64,000 nucleotides of DNA from Alphaproteobacteria bacterium (GTDB lineage: Bacteria > Pseudomonadota > Alphaproteobacteria > TMED109). Below the pieces are notes generated by a model, which was given only the letters and a program-made list of their open reading frames with translations, was not told the origin of the DNA and did not search any database. The first letter of the stretch is position 1. Every line of letters begins with the position of its first letter. A program made the translations under genes and the position numbers. Shown in pieces: positions 27,485-36,435 of the stretch. Location: contig JAGWAT010000003.1 in NCBI GenBank assembly GCA_021296265.1, positions 138,862 to 202,861 on the forward strand. Direction: 5' to 3'.

Positions 27485-28179
27485 TGCTGGAAGTCCGGGA
27501 CCTGCACGCTTACTACGGAAAAAGCCATATTATACAAGGCGTTAACTTTGACATTGGCGCCGGTGAAATCGTCAGTTTGTTGGGACGCAATGGCGTGGGG
27601 AGGTCGACAACGCTGAAGGCCATCACAGGTGAAGTAGAGCCTGTTGGCACCATCAACTTCAAGGGCGAACCCATTGCGGGCAGGAAGATGCACGAGATTG
27701 CCCGCCGGGGAATCGGATACGTGCCTGAGAACCGAAATATTTTCCCAACGTTAACCGTCCGCCAGAACCTGATCCTTGGAATCAAGAACATGCGGGATCA
27801 GGGGCGATGGTCAATTGGCGATATGTTTGAAATGTTTCCCAATTTGGCGGAACGGGCCGATGCACTGGGTTCAGTGATTTCAGGTGGTGAGCAGCAGATG
27901 CTGACGATCTGCCGCACACTCATGGGCGATCCCGATCTCATCATGATTGACGAACCGACGGAAGGGCTGGCGCCGAAGCTGGTCGAGCAGGTGTCGGGTC
28001 TGCTTGCAGAGATTGCGAAACGGGGCATTGCCATCTTGCTGGTTGAACAAAAACTTGACATTGCACTCGACATTTCTCATCGAGTCCACGTCATGGGGCA
28101 CGGAAAGATCGTGTTTGGAGGCACGGTCAGCGAATTTCGAGCGAACAGCCAGGTTCGGAAAGAGTGGCTCGAAGTTTGA
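27484..28179 (+). CDS. livF: ABC transporter ATP-binding protein LivF with Arg at the Walker A lysine
   Basis: A 231-residue LivF: signature SGGEQ (133-137), Walker B LIMIDEP (152-158) and the LivF-specific GYVPENRNIFPTLTVRQNL. Walker A reads GRNGVGRS (34-41): residue 40, encoded by AGG at 27601-27603, is arginine where lysine normally contacts the ATP phosphates. From memory some LivF subgroups share this change, so it is not necessarily inactivating. Starts at GTG overlapping the livG stop by one base (TAGTG). The next gene is convergent. Confidence 0.93.
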   Translation: MLEVRDLHAYYGKSHIIQGVNFDIGAGEIVSLLGRNGVGRSTTLKAITGEVEPVGTINFKGEPIAGRKMHEIARRGIGYVPENRNIFPTLTVRQNLILGIKNMRDQGRWSIGDMFEMFPNLAERADALGSVISGGEQQMLTICRTLMGDPDLIMIDEPTEGLAPKLVEQVSGLLAEIAKRGIAILLVEQKLDIALDISHRVHVMGHGKIVFGGTVSEFRANSQVRKEWLEV

Positions 28180-28222
28180 TACTCCGTTTGTTGCCTCGCA
28201 GATCCGGGCGGCGCCCAGCGGA

Positions 28223-28696
28223 TCAGGTTTGCCGACTGAACATGCCGATGCCCTCCATCGTCATGACGACAACACCGTCTTGGTTGCGCATCTCGTAGGC
28301 CCACCGGACGATTCCGCGATCAAGTTTGCTGCGAGAAGGCGCGACTTCCTGCACGGTTGCTCGGGCTTGCAGAATGTCGCCGGGGCGAACCGGGTGTCGC
28401 CAACGGACTTTGTCCACGCCGGGTGAACCGAGGCTGGCAGCGTCGCGCAACAGCCCTTCCACAAACAGGCGCATGAACAGCGAGATGGTGTGCCATCCGC
28501 TGGCGATGATCCCACCGTAGATCGAGTCCGCCGCAGCCTGCTCATCCACGTGAAATGGTTGCGGATCGAATGCCCTTGCGAAGGCGACGATTTCCTCTTG
28601 AGTAATCCGGGACCGTCCAAGATCAAACTCCTGACCTGGAGCAAAGTCCTCGAGATAGCGCATGGGCAGAGTGTCCTGTGCCGCGTTTGTAGTCAT
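28223..28696 (-). CDS. MaoC-family dehydratase (hot-dog fold)
   Basis: A 157-residue single hot-dog MaoC-like protein. It contains ITQEEIVAFARAFDPQPFHVDEQAA, with the D-x4-H active-site pattern (D and H in FDPQPFHVD), and YGGIIASGWHTISL. Family members hydrate enoyl-CoA thioesters. It lies convergent to livF and 46 bases downstream of the enolase-superfamily gene in the same direction, suggesting a shared catabolic route (inference). Confidence 0.88.
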   Translation of the reverse strand: MTTNAAQDTLPMRYLEDFAPGQEFDLGRSRITQEEIVAFARAFDPQPFHVDEQAAADSIYGGIIASGWHTISLFMRLFVEGLLRDAASLGSPGVDKVRWRHPVRPGDILQARATVQEVAPSRSKLDRGIVRWAYEMRNQDGVVVMTMEGIGMFSRQT

Positions 28697-28742
28697 GTGC
28701 TCGGAGAGTGCCAGGCTGGGTTGAACGGGAAGCCGCCAGCTG

Positions 28743-29909
28743 TCAGTTCACGCGATGGCGAGCGACAAATTCCTCATCGATGGTGACTCCCAGTCCTGAT
28801 CGTTCCGGGATTTCAATCATTCCGTCCACAACCGTAAAGTTTTCAACCGCAAGCTCGTGTAGAAGCGGGTTGGCGCCAAGTGAGTACTCCAGGATGAACC
28901 CGCTGCTTGCCGCCGCCGCGACATGCATACCCGCCGCAAACGTCAGTGCCCCGCCCCACATGTGAGGCGCAAACCGGATTTGGTGCGCACTCGCCAGTGC
29001 TTCGATGCGCAGCAATTCGGTGATGCCCCCGGCGATAGATGGGTCAGGCTGGAAGATATCGGCCGCTCGAAGCAGGGCTAGGTCGCGAAAGGCGAACCGG
29101 GTGAATTCTGACTCTCCCGTCGCGATCGGTATGTCGGTGGCGGCTTTGACTTCCGCGAGCCCGGCTTTGTCATCCGCTGTTACAGGTTCTTCGAGCCAGT
29201 CGATGTGGCAATCTGCCACGGCGCGGCAGAACCGTTTCGCTTCGGCTGACGTCCACGTGCCGTGCGCATCGCACATGATACCGACGGAAGGGCCAAGACC
29301 TTCGCGGGCGGCATGCACACGAGCGATTGAGTGGGTGAGGGCGCCGTCGCCGGCGCCGACCCGCATCTTTACTGCGGGGAAGTTGCCCCGGTCGATAAAC
29401 CTTTGAAGTTCGGCCGCAACCTGATCCACTGGTGCCCAGCCCCCGGAAGCATAAGCCGGCATCCGCTTTTGGCGCCGCCCGCCCAGTAAGCGCCAGACAG
29501 GCACGCCAAGGGACTTTCCGAGAATGTCCCACAATGCGAGATCGATCCCGCTGATCGCCGCCATGGTGAGGCCTCTCCGCCCCATGATCGGAAACACGTG
29601 CCCTCGCTCGATGGCGTAGTGGGCGCGCGAACCGTTGTACATGACGTCCCATAGGCGGGAGATGTCGCGGGCATCTTGGCCAACAAGCAGGGGGCCGAGC
29701 TCCGCTTCGACGAGCGAGCACAGAGCCCGGCAATTGGCAACGCTACCCACTTCCGCTTTGGCTTCCCCAAAACCTGTCACACCGTCTTCGGTTTCGACTC
29801 TGACAAGGGCGGAATCGAACGAATTCACGGTGCCAAAGTCTGAGCGATGCTGGCGTTCTTTGGCGATCGGCACGTGCAGCCAATCAGCGGAAATTCTGGT
29901 GATTCTCAT
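28743..29909 (-). CDS. mandelate racemase/muconate lactonizing enzyme family protein
   Basis: An enolase-superfamily enzyme of 388 residues that would abstract a proton alpha to a carboxylate in a Mg2+-bound acid substrate. The N-terminal capping domain is followed by the barrel with K181-x-R183 (KMR), metal ligands D214 (CDAHGTW), E240/E241 (WLEEPV) and E266 (TGESEF), and catalytic H316 (APHMWGG). The MR-type chemistry fits an acid sugar dehydratase or racemase; the substrate is unknown. ATG 29909 matches family starts; a GTG ten codons upstream is possible. Divergent from a Gfo/Idh/MocA gene. Confidence 0.9.
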   Translation of the reverse strand: MRITRISADWLHVPIAKERQHRSDFGTVNSFDSALVRVETEDGVTGFGEAKAEVGSVANCRALCSLVEAELGPLLVGQDARDISRLWDVMYNGSRAHYAIERGHVFPIMGRRGLTMAAISGIDLALWDILGKSLGVPVWRLLGGRRQKRMPAYASGGWAPVDQVAAELQRFIDRGNFPAVKMRVGAGDGALTHSIARVHAAREGLGPSVGIMCDAHGTWTSAEAKRFCRAVADCHIDWLEEPVTADDKAGLAEVKAATDIPIATGESEFTRFAFRDLALLRAADIFQPDPSIAGGITELLRIEALASAHQIRFAPHMWGGALTFAAGMHVAAAASSGFILEYSLGANPLLHELAVENFTVVDGMIEIPERSGLGVTIDEEFVARHRVN

Positions 29910-30004
29910 AGACCTGCCCGCAAGATCCAACGGAGGCACTCCCGACTAGAAACCGGACTGTAACTCTGCCACGCTGAATGCGACAGTTTCGGCGGGAGTT
30001 GACT

Positions 30005-31015
30005 ATGGCATCGATTCGCTGGGGTGTTCTGGGCGTTGCGCGAATCGCTACGGAGAAGGTGATTCCGGCTATGCAGGCGGGTGAGCATTGCTCGGTCGAA
30101 GCTATTGCGTCGCGCGATCCTGCCCGGGCGCAGGCAGCGGCCGCCTCTCTGGGTATCCCCCGCAGCTACGGGAGCTACCAGGAGCTGCTCGATGATCGAG
30201 CCATTGATGCGGTGTACAACCCTTTACCCAATCATCTGCACGTGCCATGGACCATCCGGGCGCTTGAAGCCGGCAAACACGTTCTTTGTGAAAAACCGAT
30301 CGCGCTGACGGCAGCCGAGGCGGCAACGCTAATTCAGGCTCGAGACCGTAGCGGCATGCAGGTTCAGGAAGCGTTCATGGTGCGCCATCATCCTCAGTGG
30401 CTCAGGGTTCGAGAACTCGTTGCCGCCGGGCATCTGGGCGAGGTGCGCGCCGTGCAGGGAATCTTCGCGTATTCCAATCACGATCCCCTGGACATTCGTA
30501 ACCAGCGAGAAATCGGCGGCGGCGGAGTCTATGACATTGGCTGCTACCCTACTGTTATATCAAGGTTTATATTTGATTCGGAGCCGACCCGCGTCAATGC
30601 TCTGATGGAACATGATCCTACTTTTGGCACGGATCGACTGGCGACCGCGATCCTGGAATTTCCCGACGGGCAAGCCAGCTTTATCTGCTCCACTCAGGTT
30701 GCGCGCCATCAGAGCCTCGCGATTCTTGGCACGGACGCATGGCTACGGGCAGAATTTCCATTTGTCATGGAGCCGGACCGGGTCTGCCGGCTCTTCATTG
30801 GCGGCGGTGAATATCCAGGACCGGTCCCTGATGAAGTCATCGAAATTTCTCCAGCGGACCAGTACACCTGCCAGGGCGAGACAGTTTCCCGTTGTCTATT
30901 AGGCGGGCGCCCGGTGCCATATCCTGTCGAGAACGCCGTGGCCAACATGAGAGTCTTGGATGCCCTGTTCAAGTCCTCGCGAACTGGAGCCTGGGAAGAG
31001 GTCGCCCCGGCGTAG
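30005..31015 (+). CDS. Gfo/Idh/MocA family NAD(P)-dependent oxidoreductase
   Basis: A 336-residue sugar or inositol-type dehydrogenase. The Rossmann motif GVLGVARIA starts at residue 7 and the active-site EKP lies at 96-98; the C-terminal sheet domain includes GGGGVYDIGCYPTVISRF with the usual D and Y/H-type positions. GGGAG six bases upstream fixes the ATG at 30005. With the divergent enolase-superfamily enzyme and MaoC protein it forms a plausible sugar-acid module next to an ABC importer (inference). Confidence 0.9.
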   Translation: MASIRWGVLGVARIATEKVIPAMQAGEHCSVEAIASRDPARAQAAAASLGIPRSYGSYQELLDDRAIDAVYNPLPNHLHVPWTIRALEAGKHVLCEKPIALTAAEAATLIQARDRSGMQVQEAFMVRHHPQWLRVRELVAAGHLGEVRAVQGIFAYSNHDPLDIRNQREIGGGGVYDIGCYPTVISRFIFDSEPTRVNALMEHDPTFGTDRLATAILEFPDGQASFICSTQVARHQSLAILGTDAWLRAEFPFVMEPDRVCRLFIGGGEYPGPVPDEVIEISPADQYTCQGETVSRCLLGGRPVPYPVENAVANMRVLDALFKSSRTGAWEEVAPA

Positions 31016-31128
31016 AATCGGCCTGACCAGCCCCGACTGCTCGGCAAATGCTCACGGCATTCGTCGAAGAGGTTTGTGCTTATCATTTCTGCTGCCACAG
31101 TTCGGGAAGCGCCACCGGTCGACCACAC

Positions 31129-31158
31129 GTGCCAATGTTTCACGTGAAACATTGGCAC
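31129..31158. other. parS centromere site 1
   Basis: A perfect 30-base palindrome whose core TGTTTCACGTGAAACA (31136-31151) equals the bacterial parS consensus bound by ParB. Flanks extend the symmetry by seven bases on each side. It lies in the intergenic region 69 bases before mnmG. Confidence 0.9.
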
Positions 31159-31227
31159 GACTTGACTCGTGCGGGGATTGCAGGAACGGTCGCTTCGGCA
31201 GGCGACTGATCGGCAGGTAGGCAGGTG

Positions 31228-33093
31228 ATGCGCTCACGAGGCTACGACGTCTTGGTTGTCGGTGGCGGGCATGCAGGCTGCGAAGCAGCCGCAGCGGCTG
31301 CACGCATGGGAGCCCGAACGGGCTTGGTGACTCACACGTTTTCCACTGTTGGCGCCATGTCCTGTAACCCGGCATTCGGTGGTGTCGGAAAAGGACATCT
31401 GTTGCGGGAAGTGGATGCATTGGATGGATTGATCGCTCGTGCAGCGGATCAGGCCGGCATGCAGTTCCGTGTTCTCAATCGCAGTCGCGGGCCGGCCGTG
31501 CACGGGCCTAGGTGCCAGGCGGACCGGAAGCTTTATCGAACCGCCATGCAGCAACTGCTTCGCGAACAGCCGAATCTCGCGATTGTCGAAGGATCCGTGG
31601 AAGACCTGCTGCTAGACCAGGACCGTCGGGTGAGCGGGATTGTATTGGGCGATGGCTGTGAACTCCGGGCGGGCTCGGTGGTCATAGCGACCGGAACCTT
31701 TCTGCGGGGCATGATCCACGTTGGGGACTCGCAAACGCCGGCCGGCCGTGCTGGCGAGGCGCCGGCCACCCAGCTAGCTGAACGGCTCGCCGTATCTGGT
31801 TTTCGGTTGGGTCGGCTGAAGACCGGGACACCGCCGCGCTTGGACGGCGCGACAATACGCTGGGACGAACTCGAGATACAAGAAGGAGACCCTGTTCCGG
31901 AACCGCTGTCGCTCATCACGGAGCGGATCGAGCGACCGCAGGTGCCATGCCATATCACCTGGACCAACGAGGCGATGCACCGATTGGTCCGCGCTAACCT
32001 GCATCGGACGCCGATGCACGCTGGCCGGATTGAGGGAAGCGGACCAAGATACTGTCCTTCCATCGAGGACAAGGTCGTCCGCTTTGCCTCGCGTCCACGG
32101 CACCAAGTCTTCCTCGAACCGGAAGGCTACGACGATTCCACGGTCTACCCGAACGGGATCTCCACGTCGTTACCGGCTTCGGTCCAGGAAGACATGCTCT
32201 CTCTGATCACGGGGCTTGAGACCGTGCGGATGGTTCGCCCTGGGTACGCTATCGAATACGACTACGTCGACCCCCGAGAACTATTGCCGACATTGGAGAC
32301 CAAACGGCTCCGAGGATTGTTCTTTGCCGGCCAGATCAATGGCACGACGGGTTACGAAGAGGCGGCCGCCCAAGGTGTGGTCGCGGGCATCAATGCGGCG
32401 AGCCAGGCAGGTGGCAAGCCGGCGTTCACGTTTGATCGGGCTGAGGCCTATATCGGTGTCCTGATCGACGACCTCACCACTAGGGGGGCGCCCGAACCGT
32501 ACCGCATGCTGACATCCCGTTCGGAATACCGTTTGCATTTGCGGGCCGACAACGCCGATGAGCGCTTGACGCCAAAGGGGGAAGCGGCCGGTGTGGTTGG
32601 AACCCTGCGCGCACGCGCATTCGCCGAAAAGTCGGCAAAACTGACGGCGGCACGCCGGTTGCTGGGGGAAACACGGGTAAGTGTGTCGTCGGTGCGCCGA
32701 CACGGCATTGCCGTTTCCGACGATGGGGGGCGCCGGTCTGCCATGCAGTACCTCGGATACGCCAGTGTTACTCTCGCCAAGCTCGCGGAAATCTGCCCTC
32801 AACTCGATGCCATTGAGTCATCACTGCACGGGATTCTGGAAGCCGATGCCCTGTACGCTCCGTACAAGGCCCGCCAAGATGAAGATATTCGCGCCTACCG
32901 TCGCGATGCCGCCGTGCGAATGCCAGACATCATCGACTACGGTTCGGTAGGGGGCCTCTCCGCTGAAGCGACCGAGGCGTTGGAGGCTAGCCGACCATCG
33001 ACGCTGGCATCAGCTGCCCGCCTGCCCGGGGTGACGCCGGCGGCCTTGACAGCGGTTGTGGCGCACCTAAAAAAAATGTCCGCTAACGCCTGA
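31228..33093 (+). CDS. mnmG: tRNA uridine-5-carboxymethylaminomethyl synthesis protein MnmG
   Basis: FAD-dependent partner of MnmE. The 621 residues open with the dinucleotide fold [12 protein letters not shown] (10-21), followed by [26 protein letters not shown], the MnmG signature, and [14 protein letters not shown] 31228 follows AGG-rich sequence; a GTG one codon upstream is in frame. A parS site lies on each side of the gene. rsmG, parA and parB, which follow mnmG in many relatives, are not found downstream. Confidence 0.97.
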   Translation: MRSRGYDVLVVGGGHAGCEAAAAAARMGARTGLVTHTFSTVGAMSCNPAFGGVGKGHLLREVDALDGLIARAADQAGMQFRVLNRSRGPAVHGPRCQADRKLYRTAMQQLLREQPNLAIVEGSVEDLLLDQDRRVSGIVLGDGCELRAGSVVIATGTFLRGMIHVGDSQTPAGRAGEAPATQLAERLAVSGFRLGRLKTGTPPRLDGATIRWDELEIQEGDPVPEPLSLITERIERPQVPCHITWTNEAMHRLVRANLHRTPMHAGRIEGSGPRYCPSIEDKVVRFASRPRHQVFLEPEGYDDSTVYPNGISTSLPASVQEDMLSLITGLETVRMVRPGYAIEYDYVDPRELLPTLETKRLRGLFFAGQINGTTGYEEAAAQGVVAGINAASQAGGKPAFTFDRAEAYIGVLIDDLTTRGAPEPYRMLTSRSEYRLHLRADNADERLTPKGEAAGVVGTLRARAFAEKSAKLTAARRLLGETRVSVSSVRRHGIAVSDDGGRRSAMQYLGYASVTLAKLAEICPQLDAIESSLHGILEADALYAPYKARQDEDIRAYRRDAAVRMPDIIDYGSVGGLSAEATEALEASRPSTLASAARLPGVTPAALTAVVAHLKKMSANA

Positions 33094-33117
33094 GCGGCGA
33101 GGCTCTCCTCAGTCGCG

Positions 33118-33139
33118 GGATGTTTCACGTGAAACATCC
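33118..33139. other. parS centromere site 2
   Basis: A perfect 22-base palindrome with the same core, TGTTTCACGTGAAACA, at 33121-33136, 25 bases after the mnmG stop. The spacing from site 1 is about 2 kb. The remaining 180 bases before the next gene show no recognisable gene. Confidence 0.9.
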
Positions 33140-33320
33140 ATTCTCGTTCCACGGGCAACCCGGGCCGGCCGCAATTGCGAGGAGCCACGACCACCATGAT
33201 GGTGCCAACACAGAAGCGATCTGGGCGTAATGGCGCCGTAAAGCCTTTGAATTGCTTGCGTTCTGCCGAGGACATCTCGTGCCCGGCATTCGTTCTGCGG
33301 CGTCCCTTCCGGACAGTGGC

Positions 33321-34121
33321 CTAGCGTCGGCTGGGATCGGCATCCAGCCGGGAAACGATTCCGTTCAGGGAGTCGTTGTAGGCCGGATAGATCTTGGTCA
33401 CCAGAGGATCATGGCCCGGAATAATATGATCGGAGCTGTCGGCAAGACTCGCAATGCGATCGTGTCCCGCCAGCATGTCAGCGACGGAAAAGACGATCGG
33501 GAACGGCGCTGAACGCTCCATGTTTTCAAAGAAATGCGCTGCATCGGACGCGAGTACGATCCATCCTCTCCGCGTTCGGACACGAACGCATTGCAGGCCC
33601 ATCGTGTGGCCGCCAAGCAGGTGCACGGAGATACCAGGGGCGATTTCCCGATCGCCGTCATGAAACACGACTCTGCCTTGGTATGCCTTTCGCACCAGGT
33701 TGCACACGTGATCTGGAGTGTATGGCGCGGCAAACGTCCGACGCGCCATGTGCGGGCCCGTTGCAAAGCGCAGCTCGCGCTCCTGCAGGTGGAAGTCGGC
33801 CTCGCCGAAATGTTCGATCGTGCCGGCATGGTCGTAATGAAGGTGCGTGATGATGACGTCGCGAACCTTGGCACTGTCAACCCCGAGCATCGCCAGTCCG
33901 TCCCGGGGCGCCCGGTCCACGGTCCGGTGGCGTCGCTTGCCCTCCGCCTCGTCAAAGCCGACGTCCACCACAATCGAGCGTTCCTGGTTCCGTATCAGCC
34001 AAATGAAGTAATCAAGCGGCATGTCGCCGTCGTGCGGATCTGCCCCGATGAAGTTCTCGTGGCGTTTCCGTTTGGCATGCGTTCCGTACCGGATTGCGGT
34101 GACTTCCCAGATGTCGCTCAT
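33321..34121 (-). CDS. metallo-beta-lactamase fold hydrolase, AHL-lactonase-like
   Basis: A 266-residue zinc hydrolase with HxHxDH as H93, H95, D97 and H98 in THLHYDHAG, plus the later ligands in LLGGHTMGLQ, SDAAHFFEN and IPGHDP. The architecture and length match quorum-quenching N-acyl homoserine lactonases (AiiA/AttM-like), but many such proteins act on other lactones. The second of two nearby ATGs (34121) has GGGA eight bases upstream. No luxI or luxR homologue is seen in the window. Confidence 0.87.
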   Translation of the reverse strand: MSDIWEVTAIRYGTHAKRKRHENFIGADPHDGDMPLDYFIWLIRNQERSIVVDVGFDEAEGKRRHRTVDRAPRDGLAMLGVDSAKVRDVIITHLHYDHAGTIEHFGEADFHLQERELRFATGPHMARRTFAAPYTPDHVCNLVRKAYQGRVVFHDGDREIAPGISVHLLGGHTMGLQCVRVRTRRGWIVLASDAAHFFENMERSAPFPIVFSVADMLAGHDRIASLADSSDHIIPGHDPLVTKIYPAYNDSLNGIVSRLDADPSRR

Positions 34122-34154
34122 GGTCATGTTCCCGAAAGTTCGGCTGCAGCGGCC

Positions 34155-34841
34155 CTAGTACGGGACGCCGACGGCCCGCGAGAGAAATCGAACGAAGTCG
34201 GAGCCCGTCTGGACGATAGTGACAAAGCGCCGGAAGAAATCGGGCTGAGCAGCGAAGCTCTCAGTGAAGTTGGCAATTGCCACGAAGTCCTTGCGCTTGA
34301 TGTCGTCGATCAGTGGATGTTCAGGGTCGTAGCCTCGTGGCGGGCGTTTGAGTGAATGGCCCGAGATTTCAAAGGTTTCCCGGAAGGATGCGTCTGCAGT
34401 GACGGACACCCATTCGTCGGTCCGGTCAACGATTGCGTCCCGAATGCGACCAAGCGCGCGACTGTCGGGACGCCATAGGCCGCCGCCCGCGAAGCACGCC
34501 CCCGGCTCCAAATGGAGATAGAACCCGGGTGCATGGGCGTTCCTGCCGGCAACGTGACGAAAGTGTGCACCAACATTGGTCTTGTAGGGCGTCTTGTCCT
34601 TGGAGAAACGCGTGTCCCGGTAAATCCGGAATAGCGAACCGCCATGCGGCCGCGGATCGGCGCGGAAATGCGGACTGATTTCGGAGAGCGGGCCGGCAAA
34701 CGCGTCGATAAACGCGAGCATCGGGTCACGCACTTCGGAGTGGTAGCGCTCCTTGTTGGCCTCAAACCATGACCGATCGTTGTTGGCCTTGAGCTCGCGC
34801 AGGAAAGCGAAGAGGGAACGGGGGACCTGGCTCGATGTCAT
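34155..34841 (-). CDS. DUF2461 (TIGR02453) family protein
   Basis: A 228-residue protein of unknown function. It has the family motifs NDRSWFEANKERYH, GGSLFRIYRDTRFSKDKTPYKTNVGAHFRH and PGFYLHLEPG. ATG 34841 follows GGAAGAAG; an upstream in-frame ATG lies 16 codons earlier without SD support. Located 33 bases behind the lactonase-like gene's start on the same strand. Confidence 0.87.
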   Translation of the reverse strand: MTSSQVPRSLFAFLRELKANNDRSWFEANKERYHSEVRDPMLAFIDAFAGPLSEISPHFRADPRPHGGSLFRIYRDTRFSKDKTPYKTNVGAHFRHVAGRNAHAPGFYLHLEPGACFAGGGLWRPDSRALGRIRDAIVDRTDEWVSVTADASFRETFEISGHSLKRPPRGYDPEHPLIDDIKRKDFVAIANFTESFAAQPDFFRRFVTIVQTGSDFVRFLSRAVGVPY

Positions 34842-34972
34842 GGTCTTCTTCCGATGGTTCGTGCTTGACCGCAGCTCGCAGCTGGCCAAGGATCGATCGA
34901 ACGGGCGCGGCAGATCATAACGTGATCAACTCATGTCCATAGAGGAACTTTCGGGTTTGCAGCCATATTGGG

Positions 34973-36280
34973 TCACGTGCGTTCAGAGGCCCGCATTCGT
35001 AGTCGCCGGACCATCCACCAGACCGCGCCAATGACCGGGACCGCAGCAATCGCCTGAATTTGGGCCTGGTCGGCGTTCAATTGCCGAGAAATCGGAGCCA
35101 GGATGTACCCCAGGAGGCTGACGGCGTAGTAGCTGATAGCAACAACTGACAACCCCTCAACCATTTGCTGCAGCCGCAGTTGCAGGGCAGCTCGTCGATT
35201 CATGCTCTTGAGAAGCCCCCGGTTTTGTGCTGCGATATTCACTTCCACCCGAGTGCGCAGCAGGGTGGCCGCCCGGGTTGCCCGCTGGGACAGTTCGTCC
35301 AACCGGCCTTTCGCAGAGCGGCAGGTTCGCATCGCCGGGTCGAAACGCCGCAACATGAACTCCGCGAGAGTTTGCCGCCCCATGACTCGTTCCTCGCGCA
35401 GTGCACTGATCCGCTCGTGGACGATGGCCGCATAGGCCTCGGCGGCGCCGAAACGAAATGCCGAGGAGGAAGACAGGGCCTCGATTTCTGCGGACATTTC
35501 GAGAAGGCGGTCGAGTGTCTGCGACTCCCCTCCTCCAGACGTAACCATGGTCCGGACGAGCGAGGACATTTCTCCATCGAGTTCGGCCACGCGGGCAGCC
35601 ACCTGACGCGCCACCGGCAACGTCAGCATTGCGATCGACTTATAGGTTTCGATTTCCACCAGCCGCTGGACGATCCGCCCCAGGCGTCGCGGACCAATAT
35701 CGGATCGCACGAGCAGTGCGAATCGAATATGCCCCGCAGCATCGATGCGGAAGTCGCTTGCGGCGATGGCCTGGCCGTCAATGACACTGGACATGGCGAG
35801 GCTTTCGGGCACGAACCAGTCTCGCATCCGTGCATAGTCCGCTTCCGCCAATGTCGGTACCGTTTCGCCCTGCTCGACCCTGACCAGCACTGACGTAAGC
35901 ACCTTTCCGGGAGCCCGGTTGAGCCAGTCCGGCGGAAATGTCGCCGCGATGGAGCCGGTAAACGGCACGCCGGCTACTCCGTCGGCGTAAATGGTGTAGC
36001 TCACAAATTCGGTGTGGCGTTCCCATTTCAGCAGGGTCCGACCCAATCGACCTGAGAAGTGGCTGCCGCCGGGGGGAGGATGGGCCGCGCCGTGGCGATC
36101 GAGGAGATCATGAAGATGTGCGCGGTCTGCTTCCGGGTCCCGATTCTCAGCCTGGCCAGGTTGTTTGATGGCCAGCACTACCGCGTGGCACGGGGCGCGC
36201 AATTCGGGGAAAGGACGGGCATGCAACTCGTTCGACAGCGCGTAGCGCTGCGGGTGGTCTTCTAGCCTCTCTTCCGTCAT
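34973..36280 (-). CDS. DUF3422 family membrane protein
   Basis: A 435-residue alphaproteobacterial/betaproteobacterial protein of unknown function. N-terminal NELHARPFPELRAPCH is the family signature; the C-terminal part has coiled-coil character and ends with two hydrophobic segments (VVAISYYAVSLLGYILAPI and IAAVPVIGAVWWMVRRL), so it is probably an inner-membrane protein. It stands alone between hslU and DUF2461. Confidence 0.88.
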   Translation of the reverse strand: MTEERLEDHPQRYALSNELHARPFPELRAPCHAVVLAIKQPGQAENRDPEADRAHLHDLLDRHGAAHPPPGGSHFSGRLGRTLLKWERHTEFVSYTIYADGVAGVPFTGSIAATFPPDWLNRAPGKVLTSVLVRVEQGETVPTLAEADYARMRDWFVPESLAMSSVIDGQAIAASDFRIDAAGHIRFALLVRSDIGPRRLGRIVQRLVEIETYKSIAMLTLPVARQVAARVAELDGEMSSLVRTMVTSGGGESQTLDRLLEMSAEIEALSSSSAFRFGAAEAYAAIVHERISALREERVMGRQTLAEFMLRRFDPAMRTCRSAKGRLDELSQRATRAATLLRTRVEVNIAAQNRGLLKSMNRRAALQLRLQQMVEGLSVVAISYYAVSLLGYILAPISRQLNADQAQIQAIAAVPVIGAVWWMVRRLRMRASERT

Positions 36281-36435
36281 TCGGCGTGCCCTTCTTCTGC
36301 GTCAGGACACAATATATTGCCGGGGCCTTCGGACGGAACATCAAGACATTGGCGGCAGCCTGACCGGTGCCGCGGATGCCGCCGTGAGGGAGGCGCCCCC
36401 TGACACGGAATCCGAGGCGCGCGAGGATGAACCGG

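Noticed and set aside
31134-31217. Peptide NVSRETLARL... next to parS 1, recalling the N-terminus of RsmG
   Set aside because: Most of the match is simply parS and its palindromic flanks read in one frame. The following residues do not continue as RsmG and the frame stops within 30 codons, so I do not call an rsmG relic.
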